Shown here in pieces: positions 16,602 to 26,071 of a stretch of 64,000 nt of DNA. The position numbers and the translations under genes were made by a program. Position 1 is the stretch's first letter. Each line of letters begins with the position of its first letter. Location: NCBI GenBank assembly GCA_965249035.1, contig CBDFKV010000002.1, positions 13,468-77,467 of the forward strand, given 5' to 3'. Below the pieces are notes generated by a model. That model did not search any database. It saw only the letters and a program-made list of their open reading frames with translations, and was not told the origin of the DNA. This DNA is from CBDFKV01 sp965249035. GTDB taxonomy: Bacteria; Pseudomonadota; Gammaproteobacteria; Arenicellales; Poriferihabitantaceae.

Positions 16602-18443
16602 ATGCCTGATTATCGTTCCTGGACTACCACACGCGGTCGTAAAATGGCTGGTGCTCGCGCTCTATGGCGCGCCACCGGCATGAAAGAAGACGATTTCAAT
16701 AAGCCAATCATTGCGATTGCTAATTCCTACACACAATTCGTACCCGGCCATGTCCACCTCAAAGATATGGGCGACTTGGTCGCAGGCGAAATTGCCAAGG
16801 CAGGTGGTGTAGGGCGAGAATTCAATACGATAGCGGTGGATGACGGCATCGCCATGGGCCACGGTGGCATGTTGTATTCCCTGCCCTCTCGCGAAATTAT
16901 CGCTGATTCGGTTGAGTACATGCTCAATGCCCACTGCGCCGATGCGCTGGTGTGCATTTCTAATTGCGACAAAATTACGCCCGGCATGCTGATGGCTGCG
17001 ATGCGTTTAAATATCCCGACGGTATTCGTCTCCGGCGGCCCAATGGAAGCGGGCAAAGTTAAATGGGAAGGCGCCGATCGCAGTATTGATTTGGTCGACG
17101 CCATGATGGTAGCTGCGGATGATCGCATCAGCGATACAGATTCCGAAAATATGGAGCGCTCCGCTTGCCCGACGTGCGGCTCGTGCTCTGGTATGTTTAC
17201 CGCTAATTCAATGAACTGCTTGACCGAAGCGCTGGGCTTAGCGCTGCCTGGCAATGGCACACTGTTGGCCACCCACGCTGATCGTGAGCGTTTATTCAAA
17301 CAGGCAGGCAGTGTGATTGTCAGCCTCGCCAAACGCTATTACGACAACGATGATGAATCGGTATTACCCCGTTCAATTGCTTCTTTTGAAGCGTTTGAAA
17401 ACGCCATGAGCTTGGATATCGCCATGGGCGGTTCAACCAACACAGTGCTGCATCTATTGGCTGCGGCGCAAGAAGGAGAAGTTGATTTTACGATGGATGA
17501 TATTGACCGACTCAGCCGCAAAGTGCCGAACTTGTGCAAAGTCGCCCCAGCAACCGAAGAATATCACGTCGAAGACGTGCATCGCGCTGGCGGGGTGGCT
17601 GCCATTCTTGGTGAACTTGACCGTGCTAGCCTTATCAACCGTGAAGCAAAAACCGTCCACACCACCAATATCGAAGAGATGCTGGCGCTATGGGATATCC
17701 GCCTCACCAATGACCAAAAATGCCACGAATATTTTAAAGCGGCGCCGGGAGGTGTCCCCACGCAAACACCTTTTTCTCAATCACGCCGATTTGATTCGCT
17801 GGATAGTGACCGCAAAAACGGCTGTATCCGTGATTTGGAGCATGCTTATAGCCTCGATGGCGGCTTGGCCGTGTTATACGGCAATATCGCTGAAGAAGGT
17901 TGTATTGTCAAAACCGCCGGAGTTGATGAATCCTGCTTAACCTTCACTGGCCCAGCGCGCATTTTCGAAAGCCAGGAAGCATCTGTCACGACCATACTAG
18001 GCGGCGGCATCAACCCAGGCGACGTCATCATTATCCGCTACGAGGGCCCCAAAGGCGGCCCTGGCATGCAGGAAATGCTATATCCCACCACCTACCTCAA
18101 ATCCAAAGACTTAGGTAAAGTGTGTGCACTGATTACCGACGGGCGTTTTTCCGGTGGAACTTCAGGCCTGTCCATCGGCCACGTATCACCAGAAGCCGCC
18201 GAAGGCGGATTGATTGGATTAATCGAGGAAGGTGACTCCATCCAGATCGACATTCCCAATCGCCGCATTCATCTTGATGTGGATGGTGACACCCTCACCG
18301 AGCGCCGCAAAGCGATGGACGCCAAAGGCAAAAACGCCTGGAAGCCTAATCGTAGCCGCGTTGTTAGCAAAGCGCTGCGGGCTTATGCTGCACTGACGAC
18401 TAGTGCCGCAAAAGGAGGGGTGCGAAACCTCGATCAAGATTAA
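16602..18443 (+). CDS. ilvD: Dihydroxy-acid dehydratase
   Basis: Third common step of branched-chain amino acid synthesis: dehydrates 2,3-dihydroxy-isovalerate and -methylvalerate. The 613 residues match the long IlvD form. Fe-S and Mg ligands are visible in ISNCDKITPGMLMA and CPTCGSCSGMFTANSMNC, and the C-terminal DGRFSGGTSGLSIGHVSPEA is a family hallmark. It stands alone on the plus strand; ilvA lies 26 kb away. I saw no leader peptide or attenuator in the 160-base upstream gap. Confidence 0.97.
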   Translation: MPDYRSWTTTRGRKMAGARALWRATGMKEDDFNKPIIAIANSYTQFVPGHVHLKDMGDLVAGEIAKAGGVGREFNTIAVDDGIAMGHGGMLYSLPSREIIADSVEYMLNAHCADALVCISNCDKITPGMLMAAMRLNIPTVFVSGGPMEAGKVKWEGADRSIDLVDAMMVAADDRISDTDSENMERSACPTCGSCSGMFTANSMNCLTEALGLALPGNGTLLATHADRERLFKQAGSVIVSLAKRYYDNDDESVLPRSIASFEAFENAMSLDIAMGGSTNTVLHLLAAAQEGEVDFTMDDIDRLSRKVPNLCKVAPATEEYHVEDVHRAGGVAAILGELDRASLINREAKTVHTTNIEEMLALWDIRLTNDQKCHEYFKAAPGGVPTQTPFSQSRRFDSLDSDRKNGCIRDLEHAYSLDGGLAVLYGNIAEEGCIVKTAGVDESCLTFTGPARIFESQEASVTTILGGGINPGDVIIIRYEGPKGGPGMQEMLYPTTYLKSKDLGKVCALITDGRFSGGTSGLSIGHVSPEAAEGGLIGLIEEGDSIQIDIPNRRIHLDVDGDTLTERRKAMDAKGKNAWKPNRSRVVSKALRAYAALTTSAAKGGVRNLDQD

Positions 18444-18562
18444 TCCTAATCAAACTCCAGTGTTGGCATACAAGTTAGTGACCGCTTGGTCACAGCCATT
18501 CGTTATTAATTGATTGATTTGCCTGCCCATACAAGTTGAAGCGGCTCTCTTAAGGCAAATTG

Positions 18563-19054
18563 TTACGCATATTGCCTTTTCCAATGTGCTATTTCTTCTT
18601 GATGGGCGGCATCGTGTTGAGCTATCAAAGACGGGATATCACACAAAGATATTTGACCTACGCCTTCTAGTTCTCCGCTATATTGCCATTGTTCGTCCGT
18701 TATGCCTTTGATTTTCGCTAAGTTGGCTAAGCGAGCAGCCTTAAAGACTTTTAGACCTTCACAAATAGACAATTTTCTATATTGACGTTCTTGAGCAACT
18801 TCCCCTCCCTTGAAATCGGGAAGTAGAGGAGTGTTGTTATTTAATAATTGATCAATACGAAATGCAAAACCCTCTTTTTCTAGATCTGTTAAATGCCAAA
18901 CGTGCTCAACAGGTGAAAACCCGCCATCGCCGCCCCTTTCCTTAGCGGCTTCTTCTGATAACAATACGAAATTGTCATTTAAATACTGTGGCATTTTTTC
19001 AAGCGAGTGAATCAAGATATCTCTATCTGTAGGGGAAAGCTCCATATATTTCAT
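18563..19054 (-). CDS. DinB-like four-helix protein
   Basis: 163 residues from the ATG at 19054 with GAGG twelve bases upstream; a TTG 18 bases earlier is less likely. The helical pattern, VEHVWHLTDLEKEGFAFRIDQLL in the first half and LIAQHDAAHQEEIAHWKRQY at the end, places His residues as in DinB/DUF664-type metal-binding proteins. These act in thiol-dependent chemistry or stress, but the function of this one is unknown. Base composition is more AT-rich than its neighbours, hinting at transfer. It stands alone. Confidence 0.7.
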   Translation of the reverse strand: MKYMELSPTDRDILIHSLEKMPQYLNDNFVLLSEEAAKERGGDGGFSPVEHVWHLTDLEKEGFAFRIDQLLNNNTPLLPDFKGGEVAQERQYRKLSICEGLKVFKAARLANLAKIKGITDEQWQYSGELEGVGQISLCDIPSLIAQHDAAHQEEIAHWKRQYA

Positions 19055-19127
19055 AGCTAAAGGCAACCTCAAAAAATAAGACAGGCGGCTTATCTATAAC
19101 ACGTCACTCAAGCACACGGAGTGCGAA

Positions 19128-19766
19128 CTAACGATCCAACTGCCGCACAAACGCACTGGATTCCTGAATCGCGGCTTCCATTTCCTCAATCAGGCGTTTG
19201 ACCTTGAGCTGTACTTCAGCCACTTCGCCGCTCAATGACTGCACTGCACGGGCGTTCAAATTATGCTTAAGGAACAAGACATTATCTTGAAAACTATGCA
19301 GGACTGGCTGAGCTGATTTCTGTGCACGGCGCATTTTACCGATGAGTTGGTCGTACCGCTGGCGGGTGATTTGCAAGTTTTTGGCGCTCGTAGCCTTTAG
19401 CTTGGGGTTGCTGTATTCCGATAGCTCCTTTTTCCATTCGGCAAATAAATCCTTTGAAACCTTTTCAACTCCATCAATCCGGTCGTCCAGTTCATCCACT
19501 GCGACCCCGCTCCTTTCTACTTCGGCTGATAGCTTTTTATAGGTTTTCTCCAGCTTCGGCGCATCAACTTTTACCAACTGACTGAAAATCTCGTAAGCGT
19601 TGCCAAATTGTTGCTTGGTTTGCTCCTGCGCCTGCTGCGCGTCCTGAATCCGATCAACCAAAATGTCGCGTTTTTGCACGCCCACTTTTTCAAGCGCGGA
19701 GTACTTCACTGTCGCACAACCATTCAACAGCATTAAGCCCATCACAATTAATAAAAATCGGCGCAT
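19128..19766 (-). CDS. DUF2959-family lipoprotein
   Basis: 212 residues: a lipoprotein signal (MLLNGC, Cys17), then a long helical coiled-coil protein with DILVDRIQDAQQAQEQTKQQF near the start and DNVLFLKHNLNARAVQSL in the C-terminal half. These two blocks match the DUF2959 family, whose role is unknown. A paralogue with the same blocks (the LFLKHNLN motif and LVDRV) is encoded divergently 71 bases away with a membrane anchor in place of the lipid. Both probably act on the periplasmic side of a membrane. Confidence 0.82.
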   Translation of the reverse strand: MRRFLLIVMGLMLLNGCATVKYSALEKVGVQKRDILVDRIQDAQQAQEQTKQQFGNAYEIFSQLVKVDAPKLEKTYKKLSAEVERSGVAVDELDDRIDGVEKVSKDLFAEWKKELSEYSNPKLKATSAKNLQITRQRYDQLIGKMRRAQKSAQPVLHSFQDNVLFLKHNLNARAVQSLSGEVAEVQLKVKRLIEEMEAAIQESSAFVRQLDR

Positions 19767-19837
19767 CGTCTTAAATGTTACCCGTCAGGTTCTTTGTTAG
19801 AATCCCCTAATCTTAACCAAATTGGACCTTGATTGAT

Positions 19838-20542
19838 ATGAATGGACTGCTGAAACTGCTACCACTACTGGCGACAAAAAAGAAAAGCTGGGTTTTGCTG
19901 ACGCTGATTGCCTTTGCTGGCTACAACCTGATTGGTGGCTCAGGCAGTTCCACCGGCTTTAGCCTGTCTGAGATCGACACCCTATGGAAAGAGCCAAGAG
20001 ACGTATTGGTTGATCGGGTTGAAGATGTGCGCGATGTGCAGCTCGAAACGACTGAGGAATTTAAATCCGCCTTGGAAAAATTCCGATCAGTGGTGAATTT
20101 TGAAGGCGGCGAGCTAGAAGTAAAATTCAACACCTTGAGCGCTGCGCTAGAAGACAGTGAAAAGGCCGCAGGCAATATCAGCAGCAAGGTTGATAAAGTG
20201 GTAACCGCCAGCAATCGCTTGTTGGAAGAATGGCGCGAGGAATTAGACGCGTACCACGACGCCAAGCTTAGGCGGCGCGCCGAGCAACAATTTGACCAGA
20301 CTCGCACCCACGCCAAGCAATTGATCACAGCGATGCGTAAGGCTGAAAGTAAAACTGAACCCGTCTTGGCAGCCTTTCGAGATCAGGTTTTGTTTCTCAA
20401 GCACAACTTAAATATGCAGGCGATAACCGCGCTCACCGATGAAACCGCTCAAATCGAGCAGGACATTGCTGCGCTGATTAAGGACATGGAAGCATCGATA
20501 GCTGAGGCCAACGCATTTATCCAATCAATGGCGGAGGCTTAA
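19838..20542 (+). CDS. DUF2959-family membrane-anchored protein
   Basis: 234 residues from the ATG at 19838; the TTG nine bases earlier is less likely. An N-terminal membrane segment (about 15-32) is followed by a coiled-coil body with PRDVLVDRVEDVRDVQLETTEEF and DQVLFLKHNLNMQAITAL, matching the lipoprotein encoded divergently. The two are paralogues with different anchors, so they may form a pair on opposite sides of the periplasm. An MscS channel gene follows 83 bases downstream. Function unknown. Confidence 0.8.
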   Translation: MNGLLKLLPLLATKKKSWVLLTLIAFAGYNLIGGSGSSTGFSLSEIDTLWKEPRDVLVDRVEDVRDVQLETTEEFKSALEKFRSVVNFEGGELEVKFNTLSAALEDSEKAAGNISSKVDKVVTASNRLLEEWREELDAYHDAKLRRRAEQQFDQTRTHAKQLITAMRKAESKTEPVLAAFRDQVLFLKHNLNMQAITALTDETAQIEQDIAALIKDMEASIAEANAFIQSMAEA

Positions 20543-20625
20543 TGCTTGACACCTGTCTCGCAATCGAACAACCCAGCACAGAATTATCCTTTTGCTTCGC
20601 CCGATGAAGCCCGTATAGTAGCCCG

Positions 20626-21666
20626 ATGATAGAAATCGTCTTAATCGTCATCAGTGTGTTCCTGATTGCCGCCGCACGCCCGATCAGTAAAACTCTTTTT
20701 GTCGGTAGCATTGACGAAGACTCACTGGTGGCCCGAGTTTTGTTTATGCGCGTGATCAATATCCTGATCATCGCCCTACTCGTGCTGCGGCTGACTGCCC
20801 CCGGGTTTTACGAACAAGCGCCGTGGTTGATGAATGTTTTGTACGTATTGGCAACCATCTACCTGCTGTACTTGTTACACGAAATTGGCAGCTATTTCAT
20901 CACCCGCCATTTTGGCGAACCTCGGGTGGTTGGCGAAGAGCAACAGTATTCCGACACCTATAGCAGTCGTGCACTGATCTTGTTTTCAGGGGTGATATTA
21001 TTTGTCGTTGGCTTAATTTTATGCGTCCGGATTCTGGGCTTTGATTCGCTGCTTGAAGCGGGTGGCGTGCTCGGCGTTACCGGGGTGTTTTTGGCTTTAA
21101 CGCAATCTAGCTGGGCACCGGACATCATTAGCGGGCTGATTATTCTCAATAGCCGTATGGCGGAAGAAGGCGATGTCATTCAGTTCGGTGATGCCGAAGA
21201 TTCACCCATCGGCGTAGTATTTAAAACAAAAATGTTCCACACCGAGATTTTAAACCTTGCCAATAATCACCGCTTTATGGTCAAAAATACCAAGCTGCGT
21301 GAATACAATCTGCATAATCTATCCAAGTTTGCATCAGCCAAAGGCCTACGCGAGTGCCTGGAGTTTAATATCGACTATGCGGTGCCAACCAAAACGGTGC
21401 GCGCCCTGTTTGAAGCAGCCTACCAGCAAGCGGTCGAAGAAAAGATGCCGATCCGTACTTCTAATCAGCCCGAAATCAGAATACTACAAACCGGCGACTA
21501 TGCAATTACCTGGGGATTCTTCTACTACATCAAGGAAGTCAAACAGATACTCAGCACCCGCCAAGCCCTACGAGAATTAATCCTGAATCATGCAACGGAA
21601 CAAAACGTCTCGTTGGCCACACCCATTTTACAGAACACCGAGTTCAAACCAGTTAGCCCAATCTAA
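20626..21666 (+). CDS. MscS-family mechanosensitive channel
   Basis: 346 residues with about four membrane segments. The last is the pore helix with the usual Gly/Ala pattern (GGVLGVTGVFLALTQSSWAPDIISGLIIL), followed by the beta domain (MAEEGDVIQFGDAEDSPIGVV) and a mixed alpha-beta C-terminal domain, the order in MscS. It should release solutes on hypo-osmotic shock, or act in signalling as some long variants do. The DUF2959 pair upstream may be functionally linked. Translation starts at the ATG at 20626. Confidence 0.88.
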   Translation: MIEIVLIVISVFLIAAARPISKTLFVGSIDEDSLVARVLFMRVINILIIALLVLRLTAPGFYEQAPWLMNVLYVLATIYLLYLLHEIGSYFITRHFGEPRVVGEEQQYSDTYSSRALILFSGVILFVVGLILCVRILGFDSLLEAGGVLGVTGVFLALTQSSWAPDIISGLIILNSRMAEEGDVIQFGDAEDSPIGVVFKTKMFHTEILNLANNHRFMVKNTKLREYNLHNLSKFASAKGLRECLEFNIDYAVPTKTVRALFEAAYQQAVEEKMPIRTSNQPEIRILQTGDYAITWGFFYYIKEVKQILSTRQALRELILNHATEQNVSLATPILQNTEFKPVSPI

Positions 21667-21755
21667 TACTTCTGTTGGGCTTGCTCTGCGAGCCATCGAA
21701 TGAAGCCGCTCTAGGTTTCCAAAACCCCACGCGTTTACTAACCCAATCCCAGCCT

Positions 21756-23186
21756 ATGTCTGATCACGAGCATACACATTCAACTGATTTTTCGACTATT
21801 ACAACACTGCTGGCGTCAGCGCTGGAATCATGGAAGAAGAAAGAGCACCAACTAACAAACTACCGCTCAGCACAGCAACTCAGTCAAGAAATTGACATCC
21901 GCTTAAGCGAACACGGCTGCGGGCTTGAAAGTCTATCTGAATATATCGCTCAGTATTTGCGCTACACCCCTGACTCTGGTCACCCCCATTTTAATAAGCA
22001 GTTATTTTCCGGAACGGATATGGCGGCAGTTTTGGGCGATTGGATCGCCTGCGCCAGCAACGCAACCATGCATACGTATCAAATATCGCCCGTTGCGACC
22101 TTGATGGAAATGGAAATCATCCAACAGTTAAATCAACTGCTGGGATTTACCAAGGGCGACGGCATCATGGTCAGCGGTGGCTCTATGGCCAATATGGTAG
22201 CGATGATGTTGGCAAGACACCGCGCTTGTCCCCAAATCAAACAACAAGGGATGTCTTCGCAACCAACGTTGGTGGCTTATGTCTCTGAAGCGTCCCATTA
22301 TTCATTTGAGAAGGCGGCAAATATTCTGGGTATTGGCAGCGATAACCTCATCCCGATTGCAACAGATGAAAACGGACAAATGGAAATGTCCGCTCTGGAA
22401 CGTGCGATCACGCAGTCAATCGAGCAAGGCAAGCGGCCGTTTTTTGTTGGACTTACCGCTGGCACTACTGTATTAGGTGCTTTTGATCCGATCCCCGCAG
22501 CAGCCAAGATCGCCAAACATCACCAACTTTGGCTACACATTGATGGTGCGTGGGGTGGAGCGGCAATCTTTAGCCCACAAACCTCGGACTTGTTGACAGG
22601 CAGCGAGCTGGCAGACTCATTTACTTGGGATGCGCATAAATTAATGAACATGCCGATGACTGCTTCGGCTATTTTGGTCAATCATCCCAGCATTTTAGAG
22701 GAGAGTTGTACGGGTGGCGGCGGTGATTACCTATTCCACGATGATGAAAACTCTGATTTTAATTTAGGCAAAAAATCACTGCAATGCGGCCGACGCGCTG
22801 ATTCGTTGAAGCTATGGCTGAGCTGGAAAGCACGAGGAACCAAGGGCTATCAAGACAAAATTGATCACCTTTTGGATTTAAAGGAACACATGCTTGCGAT
22901 CATTGAAAAAACGCCAAACCTCAAACTATTAGCCCCCGCTTCTTACCTCAACGTAGTTTTTCGTTTTGAGCCAGAAAAAATAATAGCGCTTGAACAATTA
23001 AATCAGCTAAACGTCAATATCTGTGAAACCTTGCTACGAGAAGATTTGGGCTTTGTCGACTATGCACCGCGCAAAGGCGAGTTCGGCATACGATATGTCT
23101 TGGCAAACGATCAAATGAAACATGAGTGTGTCGAGCTGTTTTTGGGCCATTGTGAACGCATTGGGCATCAGCTTAGTTCTCTATAG
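21756..23186 (+). CDS. Group II PLP-dependent amino acid decarboxylase
   Basis: 476 residues from the ATG at 21756 (an in-frame TTG 81 bases upstream has no support). PLP-binding features: HIDGAWGG, and DAHKLMNMPM with the Schiff-base Lys. Segments such as FNKQLFSGTDMAAVLGDW and HTYQISPVATLMEMEI are closest to the glutamate / cysteine-sulfinate / aspartate decarboxylase branch. Candidate products are therefore GABA, hypotaurine or beta-alanine (as for the PanP enzyme); the substrate cannot be settled by eye. It stands nine bases or more after the MscS gene in the same direction. Confidence 0.87.
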   Translation: MSDHEHTHSTDFSTITTLLASALESWKKKEHQLTNYRSAQQLSQEIDIRLSEHGCGLESLSEYIAQYLRYTPDSGHPHFNKQLFSGTDMAAVLGDWIACASNATMHTYQISPVATLMEMEIIQQLNQLLGFTKGDGIMVSGGSMANMVAMMLARHRACPQIKQQGMSSQPTLVAYVSEASHYSFEKAANILGIGSDNLIPIATDENGQMEMSALERAITQSIEQGKRPFFVGLTAGTTVLGAFDPIPAAAKIAKHHQLWLHIDGAWGGAAIFSPQTSDLLTGSELADSFTWDAHKLMNMPMTASAILVNHPSILEESCTGGGGDYLFHDDENSDFNLGKKSLQCGRRADSLKLWLSWKARGTKGYQDKIDHLLDLKEHMLAIIEKTPNLKLLAPASYLNVVFRFEPEKIIALEQLNQLNVNICETLLREDLGFVDYAPRKGEFGIRYVLANDQMKHECVELFLGHCERIGHQLSSL

Positions 23187-23241
23187 CCTCGGTCATATTG
23201 CTAGATTTTAGGTCAAATGAAATTAGTGGGCGTGTTCAAAC

Positions 23242-23273
23242 AAAAAAACGCGAAGCCAATCGGACTTCGCGTT
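23242..23273 (-). terminator. Rho-independent terminator of the atp operon
   Basis: A perfect nine-base stem (AACGCGAAG / CTTCGCGTT) with a nine-base loop, followed on the minus strand by seven T. It lies 47 bases after the atpC stop, and its plus-strand side has only weak T content, so it mainly ends the ATP synthase transcript. Confidence 0.9.
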
Positions 23274-23319
23274 TATTCTATCTGCCGCACCAAATGAAAT
23301 TGGCCAAGGCCCAGGCGTA

Positions 23320-23745
23320 CTATTTTCCTTGTCTGATTTTTCTTAGCCGTTCAATCGAACGCAATTGAGCAGTAATCTTAGACAGCTCAACTTTAAGTTG
23401 TGCATACTCCATCTCAGATTGCTGATCATTTTGAGCTTCTTGTGCGCGCTTCATCGCTTCCAAAGCCGCTGCTTCGTCTAGATCTGCGGCACGGATGGCA
23501 GTATCAGATAGGATAGTCACCACATCTGGCTGCACTTCCAAAATACCGCCCGAGATAAAGAAAAACTCTTCTTTACCCTCTTCGGTTAGGACTCTGACGT
23601 CACCCGGCTTCAACGGCGTAATCAGGGGCGTGTGCCGCGGCGCAATGCCGAGCTCGCCCATCACGCCTGGCGCGAACACCATGGTGCCCTCACCTGACCA
23701 AATGTGCTCTTCAGCACTAACGACTTCTACGTGTATGGTTGTCAT
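23320..23745 (-). CDS. atpC: ATP synthase F1 epsilon subunit
   Basis: 141 residues: an N-terminal beta domain with MTTIHVEVVSAEE, GTMVFAPGVMGELGIAPRHTPL and GILEVQPDVVTIL, and a C-terminal helical hairpin. It is part of the rotor stalk and can inhibit ATP hydrolysis. Last gene of the atpIBEFHAGDC operon, 27 bases after atpD; the terminator follows. Confidence 0.97.
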   Translation of the reverse strand: MTTIHVEVVSAEEHIWSGEGTMVFAPGVMGELGIAPRHTPLITPLKPGDVRVLTEEGKEEFFFISGGILEVQPDVVTILSDTAIRAADLDEAAALEAMKRAQEAQNDQQSEMEYAQLKVELSKITAQLRSIERLRKIRQGK

Positions 23746-23772
23746 AAGACTATCCTAAATACGGTGATGTGC

Positions 23773-25152
23773 TTAGGCCATTTCCTTTGCTTTCTCAATG
23801 GCTTCGTCGACATCGCCGACCATGTAGAACGCTTGCTCTGGCAGATCGTCTAACTCACCATTAACAATCATCTGGAACGCTTTCAGCGTATCCTTTAAAG
23901 ACACATACTTGCCTGGCGCACCGGTAAATGTTTCCGCAACGGTGAATGGCTGCGATAAAAATCGCTGCACTTTACGTGCGCGGGTAACCGCCAACTTATC
24001 GTCTTCAGACAATTCATCCATGCCTAAGATCGCAATAATATCTTGCAATTCTTTATAGCGCTGCAAAATACCTTGAACTTGTCGTGCGGTGTTGTAGTGC
24101 TCGTCACCAATAACCAGTGGGTCTAATACGCGAGAGGTTGAATCCAAAGGATCAACCGCTGGGTAAATACCTAATTCAGCGATTTGACGCGACAATACCA
24201 GTGTTGCGTCCAAGTGAGCAAAGGTAGTGGCTGGTGACGGGTCAGTCAAGTCATCCGCTGGCACGTATACCGCCTGGAATGAAGTGATAGAACCTTTCTT
24301 GGTCGAAGTGATCCGCTCTTGCAGTGCACCCATTTCATCCGCCAGTGTTGGCTGATAACCTACCGCAGAAGGCATACGACCTAACAACGCTGATACTTCG
24401 GTTCCGGCCAGCGTATAACGATAAATATTATCGATAAACATCAATACGTCACGGCCTTCATCACGGAAAGATTCAGCAATGGTCAAGCCCGTCAACGCTA
24501 CGCGCAAACGGTTGCCCGGAGGCTCGTTCATTTGGCCATAAACCAGCGCTACCTTCGGTAGTACGCCAGCCTCTTCCATTTCGTAATAGAAGTCGTTACC
24601 TTCACGAGTTCGTTCACCGACACCGGCAAATACCGACAAACCACTGTGAGCGGTTGCGATGTTGTTGATCAGCTCCATCAAGGTGACGGTTTTACCCACA
24701 CCCGCACCACCGAATAAGCCGATCTTGCCGCCTTTTACGATCGGCATGATCAAGTCGATGACTTTGATGCCTGTCTCGAGCAGTTCGACACTAGCCGCCT
24801 GCTCTTCATAGGTGGGTGCAGCACGGTGAATTGGCATATGCTTTTCAGCATCAACCGGACCGGCTTCATCAATAGGACGTCCCAACACATCAAGCACTCG
24901 GCCGAGCGTTGCTTCACCGACAGGAATCGTGATCGCAGCACCGGTATTTTTAACCGACAAGCCGCGCTGCAAGCCTTCACTCGAGCCCATAGCGATGCAA
25001 CGAACGATACCATCACCCATTTGCTGCTGAACTTCCAAGGTTAGTTTTCTTTTTTTTACGATTAGCGCATCGTAGACTTTAGGAATTGCGTCTCGTGGGA
25101 ATTGAACATCCACGACCGCGCCGATTACTTCAACAATATTTCCGGAACTCAT
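23773..25152 (-). CDS. atpD: ATP synthase F1 beta subunit
   Basis: 459 residues; the catalytic subunit. P-loop GLFGGAGVGKTV (about 150-161), the catalytic Glu of GERTREGNDFY, the DELSEED-like segment (GMDELSEDD) near 385, and the C-terminal PFTVAETFTGAPGKYV. Length matches E. coli AtpD. Cotranscribed with the whole operon, 38 bases after atpG. Confidence 0.99.
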   Translation of the reverse strand: MSSGNIVEVIGAVVDVQFPRDAIPKVYDALIVKKRKLTLEVQQQMGDGIVRCIAMGSSEGLQRGLSVKNTGAAITIPVGEATLGRVLDVLGRPIDEAGPVDAEKHMPIHRAAPTYEEQAASVELLETGIKVIDLIMPIVKGGKIGLFGGAGVGKTVTLMELINNIATAHSGLSVFAGVGERTREGNDFYYEMEEAGVLPKVALVYGQMNEPPGNRLRVALTGLTIAESFRDEGRDVLMFIDNIYRYTLAGTEVSALLGRMPSAVGYQPTLADEMGALQERITSTKKGSITSFQAVYVPADDLTDPSPATTFAHLDATLVLSRQIAELGIYPAVDPLDSTSRVLDPLVIGDEHYNTARQVQGILQRYKELQDIIAILGMDELSEDDKLAVTRARKVQRFLSQPFTVAETFTGAPGKYVSLKDTLKAFQMIVNGELDDLPEQAFYMVGDVDEAIEKAKEMA

Positions 25153-25190
25153 AGCTCGAAAATTTCCTCAACTTAAATTTAAATTCTTTA

Positions 25191-26054
25191 CTAGACTGCC
25201 GCCGCACCGCTGACGATTTCAGATAACTCTTGAGTAATCGCAGATTGTCGCGCCTTGTTATAGACCAATTCGAGGTCACCAATCAGGTCGCCTGCATTAT
25301 CAGTGGCCGCTTTCATCGCCACCATACGGGCTGACTGCTCGCATGCGGCATTTTCTGCGACCGATTTATACACCAGAGACTCAATGTAGCGATCCATCGT
25401 CAGATCAACTACTTCTTTTGAGCTGGGCTCGTAGATGTAGTCCCAATAGTGGCTGCGGGACTCCTCACGAATATTCTCAACCGGAATCAACTGCACTGTT
25501 TGTGGGCTTTGAGTCATCGTATTGACAAACTCATTGCTAACGATAAACAAGCGATCAATCTCTTTATCCGAGTATTTATCCATCATCACTTTAACCGAAC
25601 CCAGCAACTCTTCCAGCTGCGGAGCATCACCCAAGTGAACGGACTGAGAAACGATATTGGACCGCAAGCGCTTGAAAAAGCTAAGCGCCTTGCTGCCGAT
25701 CACCGCGATATCCACTTCAACGCCCTTTTCTTTCCACACGATCATTTCACGGAGTGTCTTGCGAAAAACGTTGATATTGAGACCACCGCACAAACCGCGA
25801 TCAGAAGAAACGATGATATAGCCGACACGTTTGATCTCTTCACGTTCGCTTAAATACGGGTGCTGATATTCTGCGTGTGCCTGCGCCATATGGGTAACAA
25901 CGCTACGAATCTTTTCCGCAAACGGGCGTGATGATTCCATCCGGTCACGCGCACGTCGCATCTTACTCGCCGCCACCATTTCCATGGCCTTGGTAATCTT
26001 TCGGGTGTTTTGAATACTCTTGATTTGAGTACGTATTTCTTTAGCACCAGCCAT
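25191..26054 (-). CDS. atpG: ATP synthase F1 gamma subunit
   Basis: 287 residues; the central rotor shaft. Hallmarks: AGAKEIRTQIKSIQNTRKIT at the N-terminus, SDRGLCGGLN in the middle, and the C-terminal YNKARQSAITQELSEIVSGAAA helix. Ends 38 bases before atpD. Confidence 0.98.
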   Translation of the reverse strand: MAGAKEIRTQIKSIQNTRKITKAMEMVAASKMRRARDRMESSRPFAEKIRSVVTHMAQAHAEYQHPYLSEREEIKRVGYIIVSSDRGLCGGLNINVFRKTLREMIVWKEKGVEVDIAVIGSKALSFFKRLRSNIVSQSVHLGDAPQLEELLGSVKVMMDKYSDKEIDRLFIVSNEFVNTMTQSPQTVQLIPVENIREESRSHYWDYIYEPSSKEVVDLTMDRYIESLVYKSVAENAACEQSARMVAMKAATDNAGDLIGDLELVYNKARQSAITQELSEIVSGAAAV

Positions 26055-26071
26055 GATTCAACCTCGTCCTC

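Noticed and set aside
25449..25853. 134-residue plus-strand frame opposite atpG
   Set aside because: It is a shadow of atpG; the real gene and its neighbours explain the sequence fully.
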